Assembly: GCF_014203895.1 (NCBI RefSeq)
Contig: NZ_JACHJY010000011.1
Location: 186,001 to 250,000, forward strand
Reading direction: 5' to 3'
Origin: Streptomyces nymphaeiformis
GTDB taxonomy: Bacteria; Actinomycetota; Actinomycetes; Streptomycetales; Streptomycetaceae
Length of the DNA stretch: 64,000 nucleotides
The translations under genes and the position numbers were made by a program. Under the pieces are notes generated by a model, which saw only the letters and a program-made list of their open reading frames with translations, was not told where the DNA came from and ran no database searches. Positions within the stretch are counted from its first letter, which is position 1; every line of letters begins with the position of its first letter. Shown here piece after piece: positions 55,448-62,888 of the stretch.

Positions 55448-55939
55448 CTAGCCCGCCGTCAGGCGGACCGGCTGGGCTCCTGTGATCAGGGTCGACAGGG
55501 CCGCGTCGATGTCCTTGCCCAGGTACCAGTCGCCCGCGTGGTCGAGGCTGTAGACCCGGCCCTCGGCGTCCATCGCCAGGACGGCCTGGTGGTCGCCCTC
55601 CTCGCCGAGGGGGGCGAGTTCGGTGTCGAGGGCGCGGCCGAGGTCCGCGAGGGTGCGGGAGAGGTGGAGGCCCGCGAGCGGGTCGAAGCGGACGGCGGCG
55701 GGCGCTATCTGCCGGCCGTGGCCGGGCGCGGTGATCCGCAGGCCGCCGAACTCGGCCCAGGCCTCGACCGCGGCGGGGAAGACGCTGTGCCGGTGTCCGG
55801 CGGGCGAGATGTGGGCCCGGAGCGTGTCGGCCCACTCTTCGGCGAGCTTGATGTCCCAGCGGCCGGGCTGCCAGCCGGCCTCGCGGAGGGCGGCGTCGAC
55901 GTTGACCGGGAACCGGGTGGTGCTGAGGTGGTCGGGCAT
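55448..55939 (-). CDS. SUKH-3 family immunity-type protein
   Basis: This 163-residue protein matches the SUKH-3 group of SMI1/KNR4-like immunity proteins: ALREAGWQPGRW near residue 18, AVEAWAEFGGLRI near residue 58, FDPLAGLHLSRTLADLG near residue 85, LGEEGDHQAVLAMDAEGRVYSLD near residues 109-131 and WYLGKDIDAALSTLI near 137. SUKH proteins typically neutralise co-encoded nuclease or deaminase toxins. It lies 9 nt downstream of the YwqJ-like deaminase gene on the same strand, the expected order for a toxin-immunity pair. Whether it binds that deaminase is inference. Confidence 0.87.
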   Translation of the reverse strand: MPDHLSTTRFPVNVDAALREAGWQPGRWDIKLAEEWADTLRAHISPAGHRHSVFPAAVEAWAEFGGLRITAPGHGRQIAPAAVRFDPLAGLHLSRTLADLGRALDTELAPLGEEGDHQAVLAMDAEGRVYSLDHAGDWYLGKDIDAALSTLITGAQPVRLTAG

Positions 55940-55948
55940 GGGGTGCGG

Positions 55949-56461
55949 TCAGCCGTTCTCGACAGGCGTGGTGGGGTCGACGGCGCGGACTCCGAAGTGG
56001 GCGAGCATCGCCGTACAGGAGCGGCAGGGTGCCGCGTAACTGCCGTGGAGCGGGTCGCCGTCCTCGCGGATGCGCCGGGCGGTGAGTTTGGCCTGCTTGA
56101 GGGAGCGCCGGGCCTCGCTGTGGGTGAGCGGCTTGCGCTGGGCGCGCTTGGAGCGGCCGTTCTCGGTGGCGGCGAGGTGCCGGGAGAGCAGGATCGCCTC
56201 GGGGCAGCGGCCGGTGAAGCGTTCCCGCTGGCTGCTGGTGAGGGTGTCCAGGAAGTCCTGGACGAGGGCGTGCAGGACGGGCGGCCGGTCGCCGCGGCCC
56301 GCGGTGCACGTGAGGGTCTCGCCGCGGACGGAAAGGGCGGCTCCCACGGTGGGGAGGATTCCGTCGCGGCGGTGCCGCAGTGAGGGCGCGCGGGTGGCCT
56401 CGGCGCTGCTGCTCCAGTTGAGGCGTGGGTCACCCTGCGTGGGTGTCGTCGCTACGTGCAT
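55949..56461 (-). CDS. YwqJ-type deaminase-fold protein
   Basis: This 170-residue protein carries the zinc-site motifs of the YwqJ deaminase family: C86-P-E88 (in RFTGRCPEAILLSRHLA), where Glu is the proton shuttle, and C146-R-S-C149 (in YAAPCRSCTAMLAHFG). Related domains are toxin tips acting on nucleotides or nucleic acids. Here the domain is free-standing, with about 60 N-terminal residues of unassigned sequence and no signal peptide, WXG or RHS part. ATG 56461 has GGAGGGGAAG upstream at somewhat long spacing. It is followed by SUKH-3 and is divergent from the WHH-SUKH gene. Confidence 0.85.
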   Translation of the reverse strand: MHVATTPTQGDPRLNWSSSAEATRAPSLRHRRDGILPTVGAALSVRGETLTCTAGRGDRPPVLHALVQDFLDTLTSSQRERFTGRCPEAILLSRHLAATENGRSKRAQRKPLTHSEARRSLKQAKLTARRIREDGDPLHGSYAAPCRSCTAMLAHFGVRAVDPTTPVENG

Positions 56462-56740
56462 GGTGCTGGTCTTCCCCTCCTGCAATCCCCCGAGTTGCGT
56501 TGGACAGCCTGCCAAATAGGGAGCCATATGGGGAAGCTGGGGCGGCGAAACGCGCCTTCGGTGTGTCGGAATCATGGTGCACCTGTCATGGCGTCGTGAC
56601 AGTTGGTCACTCTCGGTCGCGGACGGATCGGGTCCGGTTCGGCCTCTTGTGGCAGCGCATAGGCTGTGCGGCATCAGTCGGCCGCAGCCGTCGGCTGTCG
56701 GTAGCAAGCAGTCAGCGACGCCATGCAGGGGGCAACCGCC

Positions 56741-57739
56741 ATGACGACAGGTCGGCTCGGGCAGGACACCGCGCCACCGAACGCGGCCTACGCCGGGCAG
56801 GTCGTGCATTTCCCGGATCCGGTACGTGCGTCCCGGCATCCCAGAGGGGTGCGGATGGACGAGCACGGCCACCCGGACTTCTCGCCGTACGCGCGCGCGG
56901 CGGCGGAGATCGCCGATCCGCCGGAGGGTTTCGGTGTCGACGAGCTGCGTCTGACGGACTACGTGTCGGCGAACGCGGCGCTCGCGGCGACGGGTCACGA
57001 GCTGTGGGACACGATCCCGTCGGTGGCGACCCCTCACGGCTGGACGTGGCACCACGTGGCGCGTTCGCGGCGGATGGAGCTGGTCCCGGTCGAGGTGAAG
57101 GCGCTGCTCCGTCACCACGGCGGGGTGGCGACGGCCGCCGTCGACCAGTCGAAGCGGGGTACGCGTCCGCTGCAGGAGACCCGGCCGGTGCACTTCGGGC
57201 TGCCGAAGGGCCTGGTGTCGGTGTCGGAGCAGCAGCTCCAGGGCGTCGAGGAGGATCTCGGCTACCGGCTGCCGGGGGCGTACCGCTCCTTCCTGAAGGC
57301 GGCGGGCGGCTGCGCTCCGGTGGGCGCGGCGCTCGACGCGGAGCTGGGACTCCTGGTCGACCAGCCGTTCTTCACGGTGCGCGAGGAGGCGGGGGTCAAC
57401 GACCTCGTCTACGTCAACAAGTGTCTGCGTGACCATCTGACGAAGGACTATCTGGGCGTCGCGTTCGTCCAGGGCGGTCTGATCGCGCTGAAGGTGCGGG
57501 GTGCGGCGGTCGGTTCGGTGTGGTTCTGCGCGTACGACGACGCGCGGGACTCCGGTGCGGCGGCGGCCGGCTGGACGGTGAACGAGCGGGTGGAGCGGCT
57601 GCTGCTGCCCTGCGGCGCGGACTTCGACGCGTTCCTCGGGCGTCTGGCGGGCAATCCGCCGGAGCTGGAGACGGTGGCGAACCTGATGGTGGACGGCGGC
57701 TTCGCGCGCGCCGTGCCCGTGGTCCCGGTGGGGGAGTGA
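56741..57739 (+). CDS. WHH nuclease-like domain fused to SMI1/KNR4 (SUKH) domain
   Basis: This 332-residue protein has two parts. Residues about 65-130 resemble the WHH group of HNH/Endo VII toxin nucleases: NAALAATGHELW, then HGWTWHHVARSRRMELVPVEV (W103, H104, H105), and LLRHHGGVA (H125, H126). Residues about 160-330 form a SUKH/SMI1-KNR4 domain with GVEEDLGYRLPGAYRSFLKAAGG and FVQGGLIALKVRG. Toxin-like and immunity-like domains therefore share one chain. No secretion signal is present. ATG 56741 follows GGGGG; ATG 56723 is an alternative. It is 7 nt from the next gene and co-transcribed with it. Confidence 0.82.
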   Translation: MTTGRLGQDTAPPNAAYAGQVVHFPDPVRASRHPRGVRMDEHGHPDFSPYARAAAEIADPPEGFGVDELRLTDYVSANAALAATGHELWDTIPSVATPHGWTWHHVARSRRMELVPVEVKALLRHHGGVATAAVDQSKRGTRPLQETRPVHFGLPKGLVSVSEQQLQGVEEDLGYRLPGAYRSFLKAAGGCAPVGAALDAELGLLVDQPFFTVREEAGVNDLVYVNKCLRDHLTKDYLGVAFVQGGLIALKVRGAAVGSVWFCAYDDARDSGAAAAGWTVNERVERLLLPCGADFDAFLGRLAGNPPELETVANLMVDGGFARAVPVVPVGE

Positions 57740-57746
57740 GCTGGCT

Positions 57747-60434
57747 GTGGTGACGTTCGCGCAGGCGCAGGAGCGCGCCGAGGAATGGATCAACGGCGAC
57801 CTGCCGGGGTACCAGCACCGCGAGGTGCGGGTGCGGGAGTTCGAGCTGGGCTTCGTGGTGTGGGCGGAGGACCGCGAGGGCGGTCCGACGTCGGACGGCG
57901 GGCGTCAGCGGCTCGTGATCGCGCGGGACAGCGGCGAGGCGACGCTGTGGCCGGGGCTGCCGGTGGGTGAGGTGATCCGGCGGTACGAGGAGGAGTACGG
58001 GGCGACGGAGGAGGTTCCCGCGCAGGCGGCGGTGCCGGCGGCGCGGATCGACCTCAACCAGACGTCGTTCCTGCTGAGTCCGCCGGAGTGGCTCCAGGAC
58101 GCGGCGGACAAGATCGGTCTGCCGCGGGAGGAGTCGCACGCCTCGCAGGAGAGCGCGAGTGCGTCGCCGCCGGTGGACGACGCGTCGGACGGGGTGGGCG
58201 CGGGGGTGTCGGGGCCTTCGGCTTCGGTGGCTTCGTCGGCCTCGGACGCCGTCTTTGAGGGGGCTTCTTCTTCGGCTTCTTCGGTTTCTTCGGCTTCTTC
58301 GGGTGCGGCTTCGTCCTCGGCTTCTTCTTCGCCTTCTTCTGCCGCTTCGGTGGCGTCCCCGGCGTCCTCCGCCTCCGAGGCCCCGACCGCTCCCGTCCCT
58401 GCCGCCGAGCCCGTCGCGGCTGCGGCTGCGGAGGCCGACGCGTACGAGCCGACGGCGATGGACGGCGTTCCGGCGACCCCGGCTCCGCCCGTACCCACGC
58501 CTGCTCCCGTACCTACTCCTGCTCCCGTACCCCCGCCGTCCAGCCCGTGGGTGGACGCGAACGCGAGTTCCGGGGGTGCCGACGGGGCGGTGCCGCTGCC
58601 CGCGACCGTCTTCGCGCCGCCGCTGTCGGGCACGGACGACGAGGACGCGCCGCCGCTGTCGGTGGGCGCGGACGCGCCGACCGCGCTGATGAAGGGCGGC
58701 AGCGCGCTGCCGCCGACCGCGATCGCCCCCCGTCTCGACCCGGCCGCCCCGGCCCCGGGCGCGGTCCCGCCGGCTCCGCCGACGCCGCCCGCCCCGCAGT
58801 CTTCGCCGCAGCCCGTGCCGGCTCCCGTGCCGCAGGCCGGTGCGGGTGCGCCGCCGCCTCCGCCGCCCGCGCCCTCGGCGCCGGGTGCCGGGGACATCGC
58901 GGATGCCGCGACCAGCAAGGCCTCCCTGCCGCCGAAGGCCGGGCGCGGTCCGACGCCGCCCCCGCCGCCGGGAGTTCCGGGTGTGCCGGGTGCCTCGTCG
59001 GGCGGCAACGCGTACATCCCCACGCAGTTGGTGTCGCAGCTCGGGCCGGAGGGGCTCCAGCCGCCGGCGCAGCCGGGTCCGCCCGGGCCGCCGCCCGCGC
59101 CGGGTGCCGTGACGCCGCCGCAGCCGGTGCACCACGCGGCGACGATGCTGGCGCATCCGAACCAGGGCGGTCCGGGCGCGCCTCCGCCGCCCCCGCCGCC
59201 GCCGGGTGTGCCCGGTGGCGGTACGCCCGCGGGCGGGATCGCGCACGCCGCGACGATGCTGGCGCAGCCCGGTCCTGGTGGTCTGGGTGGTCCGGGGGCC
59301 CCGCCGCCTCCGCCCGCTCCGGCGCCGCCGGTCGGCGGTCACACGCCGCCGCCCGCGCCCGGCCCCGTGCCTCCTGGTCCCATGGCTCCGGGGCCCGTGC
59401 CTCCCGGTCCCGTGCCCGGGGCGCCCGTGCCTCCGGCGTACGGCTATCCGCAGCCGACGGGTCAGCCGACGGTCGGTCCCGGCTACCAGGCGGTGCTGCG
59501 CTACCGGGCGCCCGACGGTTCCGAGGCGCAGATCATCCGGCGTTCGGCGCCGGGCACCCCGCACCCGGAGTGGCAGATCCTGCACGAGCTGCGCGCGATG
59601 AACGTGCCGCCGCAGCAGGTGCTCGAACTCCACACGGAGCTGGAGTCCTGCGAGCTGCCGGGCGGCTACTGCGCGCGGATGATCCGGGAGACGTGGCCGC
59701 AGGCGCGGATCACCAGCATCGCCCCGTACGGCCGTGATCACGCGGGCCGTCAGCAGGGCATGCGGCAGCTCCTGACCCATCAGGGCGAGCTGCACCAGGT
59801 CGCGGACGGTCCGGCGCGGCCGGCTCCGGTGCGGGCGCCGCTGCCGCAGGTGCAGCCGGCGCCGCCGATCCCCCCGGAGGGGATCGCGCAGGAGCTGGCG
59901 GGGGCGTTCGGTCCGGGGATCCTCCGGTTCGACCAGCGGGCGGTGTCCCGTCAGGGCGTGCCGGAGCTGGTCGCGCGCACGCTGGTGTGGGCGGGGCTCC
60001 CGGCGGACTTCGGTCCGTTCTTCTGGGCGCAGCCGGCGGTTCCGGTGGTGCCGACGCTGGCGGAGCTGGCGGCGCAGCGGCAGGTTCCGGTGGCGCCGGA
60101 CGCGAGCTCGTACCTGGTGCTCGGTTCGGACTTCGGTCGGGCGATCTGTGTCCAGTACGGGACCGCGCACATCGTGGCGGTGCCGGTGGAGGCCGGTCCG
60201 GGCGGGCAGTCGGTGCCGCCGCAGTTCGTGAACACGGGGCTGCCGGAGTTCGCGCGGTCGATGGCGCTGCTCGGCCGGATGTGGCGGCTGCGGTTCGGTC
60301 TGAACCCGGAGCAGGCGGGTCGCTGGACGGTCGACTTCCAGGCGCAGCTGGCGATGCTGGACCCGGCGGCGCTGTCGTCGCCGGAGAACTGGTGGTCGGT
60401 GCTGCTCGAGCAGATGTGGGACGGCCTTCTGTAG
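57747..60434 (+). CDS. YrhB - disordered linker - deaminase - SUKH-4 multidomain protein
   Basis: This 895-residue protein has four parts. Residues 1-95 match the YrhB/Imm35 immunity domain (QAQERAEEWINGDL, GVRQRLVIARDSGEA region, EVIRRYEEEYG). Residues about 140-570 are low-complexity Ser/Ala then Pro/Gly/Ala sequence. Residues about 578-660 form a deaminase-fold domain with H606-P-E608 (GTPHPEWQILHEL), C635 and C642 (ESCELPGGYC), followed by ETWPQARITSIAPYG. Residues about 705-895 are a SUKH-4 domain (SSYLVLGSDFGRAICV, FARSMALLGRMW, WWSVLLEQMWDGLL). GTG 57747 or 57750 is the start. No signal peptide. One enzymatic domain is bracketed by two immunity-type domains; biological role unknown. 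Confidence 0.83.
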   Translation: MVTFAQAQERAEEWINGDLPGYQHREVRVREFELGFVVWAEDREGGPTSDGGRQRLVIARDSGEATLWPGLPVGEVIRRYEEEYGATEEVPAQAAVPAARIDLNQTSFLLSPPEWLQDAADKIGLPREESHASQESASASPPVDDASDGVGAGVSGPSASVASSASDAVFEGASSSASSVSSASSGAASSSASSSPSSAASVASPASSASEAPTAPVPAAEPVAAAAAEADAYEPTAMDGVPATPAPPVPTPAPVPTPAPVPPPSSPWVDANASSGGADGAVPLPATVFAPPLSGTDDEDAPPLSVGADAPTALMKGGSALPPTAIAPRLDPAAPAPGAVPPAPPTPPAPQSSPQPVPAPVPQAGAGAPPPPPPAPSAPGAGDIADAATSKASLPPKAGRGPTPPPPPGVPGVPGASSGGNAYIPTQLVSQLGPEGLQPPAQPGPPGPPPAPGAVTPPQPVHHAATMLAHPNQGGPGAPPPPPPPPGVPGGGTPAGGIAHAATMLAQPGPGGLGGPGAPPPPPAPAPPVGGHTPPPAPGPVPPGPMAPGPVPPGPVPGAPVPPAYGYPQPTGQPTVGPGYQAVLRYRAPDGSEAQIIRRSAPGTPHPEWQILHELRAMNVPPQQVLELHTELESCELPGGYCARMIRETWPQARITSIAPYGRDHAGRQQGMRQLLTHQGELHQVADGPARPAPVRAPLPQVQPAPPIPPEGIAQELAGAFGPGILRFDQRAVSRQGVPELVARTLVWAGLPADFGPFFWAQPAVPVVPTLAELAAQRQVPVAPDASSYLVLGSDFGRAICVQYGTAHIVAVPVEAGPGGQSVPPQFVNTGLPEFARSMALLGRMWRLRFGLNPEQAGRWTVDFQAQLAMLDPAALSSPENWWSVLLEQMWDGLL
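58255..58345 (+). repeat. CTTCTTCGG-type simple repeat inside coding sequence
   Basis: Interrupted tandem repetition of (G/C)CTTCTTC(G/T)G units encodes a Ser/Ala tract in the multidomain toxin-immunity protein. It uses TCT and TCG serine codons, TCT being rare in this genome, and is locally much less GC-rich than its surroundings. Confidence 0.6.
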
Positions 60435-60457
60435 GCACTTCTGCAGGCGATGTGACG

Positions 60458-60495
60458 AAGGGCGCTCGACGTGTAGCCACGTTGGGCGCCTTTTG
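60458..60495 (+). terminator. Hairpin terminator after the toxin-immunity operon
   Basis: An imperfect stem formed by GGGCGCTCGACGTG and CACGTTGGGCGCC with a TAGC loop is followed by TTTTG, 24 nt after the stop at 60434. Confidence 0.65.
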
Positions 60496-60562
60496 TCCGT
60501 TCTGATGCCTCATTCTTTACGGGTCGGGCTTTATGGGTCGGGGTCACGGAGAGGCGTCACGG

Positions 60563-61534
60563 ATGGATTTCACAGTCGGGCGGGGGCGCGGTTACCGCCC
60601 CGAGCAGGTCGACCGCTACGTCGCCGGGCTCTCCGGGGAGCGCGACGCCGCCTGGGAGCGGGCGGCGCGGCTCACGGTCCTCGCGAAGGAGATGGAGACC
60701 GAGGCCGCCGGGCTCCGCCTCGCCGTCAAGCAGCTCGTTCCGCACCGGTACGAGGTGCTGGGCGAGAGTGCGCAGAAGATCCTGGAGCTGGCGGAGCGGG
60801 AGGACGAGAAGCTCGTCCGGGCCGCGGAGGCGGAGGCGCAGGCCCTCGCGGAGGCGGCCGAGGCGGCGGCCCGGGAGGCGGCGGAGGCCGCCGCGGCGTA
60901 CGCGGAGGGCGTCCGCGCGGCGGCGGACGCGGCGGCGCGGGCGACCCTGGAGGAGGCCCGCGCGCGGGCCGAGGAGATGGGCACGATCGCCCGCCGTGAC
61001 GCCGAGGGGGCCAGGGAGGCCGCGCGGGAGACCTTCGAGGAGACCGGGCGCCGGACGCAGGCGCTGCTCGCGGCGCAGCGGGAGGAGCACCGGACCGTAC
61101 GGGACGAGACGGAGCGCTCGGCCGAGGCGGAGGCGGCGGCTCTGGACGCCCGCCACGAGGAGCTGGTCGCGGCGGCGGAGGCGTCCCTCGCGGAGACGCA
61201 GCGGGCCCTCGCCGAGACGGAGGAGCAGGCCCGGCACGGCCAGGAGGACGCCGAGGCCCACGCGGAGGAACTGCTCGCCGAGGCGAGGATGAAGGCGGAG
61301 CGGGTCGAGCGCGAGACGGAGCGGGTGCTGCGGGAGCACGAGGAGGCGCGGGAGGAGATCCACTCCACCATGGAGCACATCCGCAACTCGCTCGCGGCCC
61401 TGACGGGCGGCCGCCCGAAGGCGCCGGAACCGAAGTCGGAACCGAAGTCGGAACCGAAGTCGGAACCGAAGTCGGAACCCGAGGGGAAGCAGGGGGACTT
61501 GGAGAGCGGGGAAGGCTCCGGGGAAGCCGACTAG
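60563..61534 (+). CDS. DivIVA-like coiled-coil protein
   Basis: This 323-residue protein starts with a short DivIVA-like module (MDFTVGRGRGYRPEQVDRYV, conserved Phe/Gly-rich start and helix), followed by a coiled coil of about 220 residues extremely rich in Ala, Glu and Arg (AEREDEKLVRAAEAEAQALA onward). The C-terminus is a low-complexity tail with PKSE repeated four times. Streptomyces proteins of this kind (often annotated cellulose-binding) are related to Scy/FilP cytoskeletal filaments. ATG 60563 is chosen over an in-frame start ten codons upstream. A cytoskeletal or scaffold role is inference. Confidence 0.82.
   Translation: MDFTVGRGRGYRPEQVDRYVAGLSGERDAAWERAARLTVLAKEMETEAAGLRLAVKQLVPHRYEVLGESAQKILELAEREDEKLVRAAEAEAQALAEAAEAAAREAAEAAAAYAEGVRAAADAAARATLEEARARAEEMGTIARRDAEGAREAARETFEETGRRTQALLAAQREEHRTVRDETERSAEAEAAALDARHEELVAAAEASLAETQRALAETEEQARHGQEDAEAHAEELLAEARMKAERVERETERVLREHEEAREEIHSTMEHIRNSLAALTGGRPKAPEPKSEPKSEPKSEPKSEPEGKQGDLESGEGSGEAD
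61428..61475 (+). repeat. Four perfect 12-bp tandem repeats (AACCGAAGTCGG)
   Basis: The unit AACCGAAGTCGG occurs four times without change and encodes four PKSE-type units in the tail of the coiled-coil protein. Copy number can change in frame. Confidence 0.9.
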
Positions 61535-61545
61535 GCTCCCGCCCC

Positions 61546-61920
61546 ATGCTCATGAAACTGACGGCGGTCACGCTCGACTGCGCCGACCCCATGGCCCTCG
61601 CCGCCTTCTACCAGCGGGCCACCGGGCTCCCGCTAGCCGACCGGTCCGACGACGAGTTCGCGGGACTGCGCGGGGCGGACGGCCTGTTCCTCGGCTTCCA
61701 GCGCGTCGAGGGCTACCGTCCCCCGTCCTGGCCGGGCCAGGAGGTCCCGCAGCAGCTGCACCTCGACTTCGACGTCGACGACCTCGACGAGGCCGCGGCC
61801 CGCCTGGTGGAGTGGGGTGCGACCGTCCCGGACGTCCAGCCCCGTCCGGACCGGTGGCGGGTGGTCCTCGACCCGGCGGGACACCCGTTCTGCCTGACGG
61901 TCCCGCGCGCGTCGGCCTAG
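61546..61920 (+). CDS. VOC/glyoxalase superfamily protein
   Basis: This 124-residue protein has the glyoxalase/VOC fold: LTAVTLDCADPMALAAFYQRATGLP at the N-terminus, LHLDFDVDDLDEAAARLVEWG in the middle and WRVVLDPAGHPFCL near the end. The usual metal ligands are partly present (the His in LHLDFDV and an Asp/Glu set), but catalysis cannot be predicted. TAGGCT lies 8 nt upstream of ATG 61546, a possible leaderless promoter overlapping the previous stop codon. It is convergent with the ArsR-like gene, overlapping its stop by 3 nt. Confidence 0.85.
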   Translation: MLMKLTAVTLDCADPMALAAFYQRATGLPLADRSDDEFAGLRGADGLFLGFQRVEGYRPPSWPGQEVPQQLHLDFDVDDLDEAAARLVEWGATVPDVQPRPDRWRVVLDPAGHPFCLTVPRASA

Positions 61921-62801
61921 GGTTTGTTCGGCGGATCAGGGTCGGACAGGCCCTGGGCGGCCGTCCGTCCCAGCAGCGCCCGGCCGAGTTCGCTCGCCCG
62001 GTAGTACACCTCGCGCCGGTACCGGTGCGAGGTCACCAGGCCCGCGTCCCGCAGCACCGCGAGGTGCTGCGAGACCGCGCCCACGCTGAGCCCGGTCTGC
62101 AGGGCGAGCCCGGTCGTGGTGGTCGGGGTGCTTGTACGCCCCAGGAGTCCCGCCCGGCTGCGCCCGAGGAGCCGCGCGAGTCCGTCCTCCGGCTCGGCGC
62201 GCCGCTCCCACAGGGTGCCGACGGCCCGCGCGGGATAGACGAGGCAGGGCGGGGGGCCGGAGGGGCGCCCCGGCAGCAGGACGCAGCGGGTCGTGAAGGC
62301 GCTCGGGGCGAGGGTGATCCCGCCGCCGTCCAGGGCGGGGCCCCGGGCCGGGAGGCCGGGCCCGGTGAGCCGGTCCTCCGCCCAGCGCAGGCTGGGGTGG
62401 AGGTGCGCGAAGACCTCCTGGATGCCGTCCTCGGTGAGCTGCCGCGTGCGGTACGCGAGGTCGGCCTCCAGGACGGCCCTGATCCGGGGCCAGTACGGCC
62501 GCACCCCGGCCGCCCACCAGCCGAGCAGGGCCTCCGCGAGGTCCGGCGGGCCCGCGAACAGGGCGAGCTCCTCCTCGATCTCGGCGAGCGGGCAGCGCGG
62601 CGGAGGAGCGAGCACTTCAAGGTCGGGCAGGTGCGGGAGCAGGCCGGTGCGCTCCCGGCCGACGGTCAACGCCGTTTTGATCCAGGGGAGATGGAGGGCG
62701 TGGCGCCCCGGGTCGGCGGAGGCCCGCAGCGCGGCGACGGACTCCCACAGGGGTGACACGGCGAACCGGAGCTGCGCCAGGTCGTCGACCCCGAACCGCA
62801 T
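61917..62801 (-). CDS. ArsR-like winged-helix regulator (DUF5937 type)
   Basis: This 294-residue protein has a long N-terminal helical domain (MRFGVDDLAQLRFAVSPLWE start, typical of DUF5937 regulators) and a C-terminal ArsR/GntR-like winged helix (residues about 230-290) with TTGLALQTGLSVGAVSQHLAVLRDAGLVTSHR in part. ATG 62801 is preceded by GGGAGA. It is divergent from an MFS exporter gene starting about 90 nt away, so control of that exporter is likely. Effector unknown. Confidence 0.87.
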   Translation of the reverse strand: MRFGVDDLAQLRFAVSPLWESVAALRASADPGRHALHLPWIKTALTVGRERTGLLPHLPDLEVLAPPPRCPLAEIEEELALFAGPPDLAEALLGWWAAGVRPYWPRIRAVLEADLAYRTRQLTEDGIQEVFAHLHPSLRWAEDRLTGPGLPARGPALDGGGITLAPSAFTTRCVLLPGRPSGPPPCLVYPARAVGTLWERRAEPEDGLARLLGRSRAGLLGRTSTPTTTTGLALQTGLSVGAVSQHLAVLRDAGLVTSHRYRREVYYRASELGRALLGRTAAQGLSDPDPPNKP

Positions 62802-62888
62802 CTCTCCCACCGGCACCCCCGCCCACGAGCTTTTCGCCCAGACTAAAACAATGGTCGGCCCCGGCCGGGGGTGATGGTGTTCGCCGAC

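Noticed and set aside
57414-60170. A 918-codon open frame antisense to the multidomain toxin-immunity gene, Arg/His rich
   Set aside because: It is the complement of strongly GC-biased coding sequence, has no plausible domains, and its composition is that of an out-of-phase translation.
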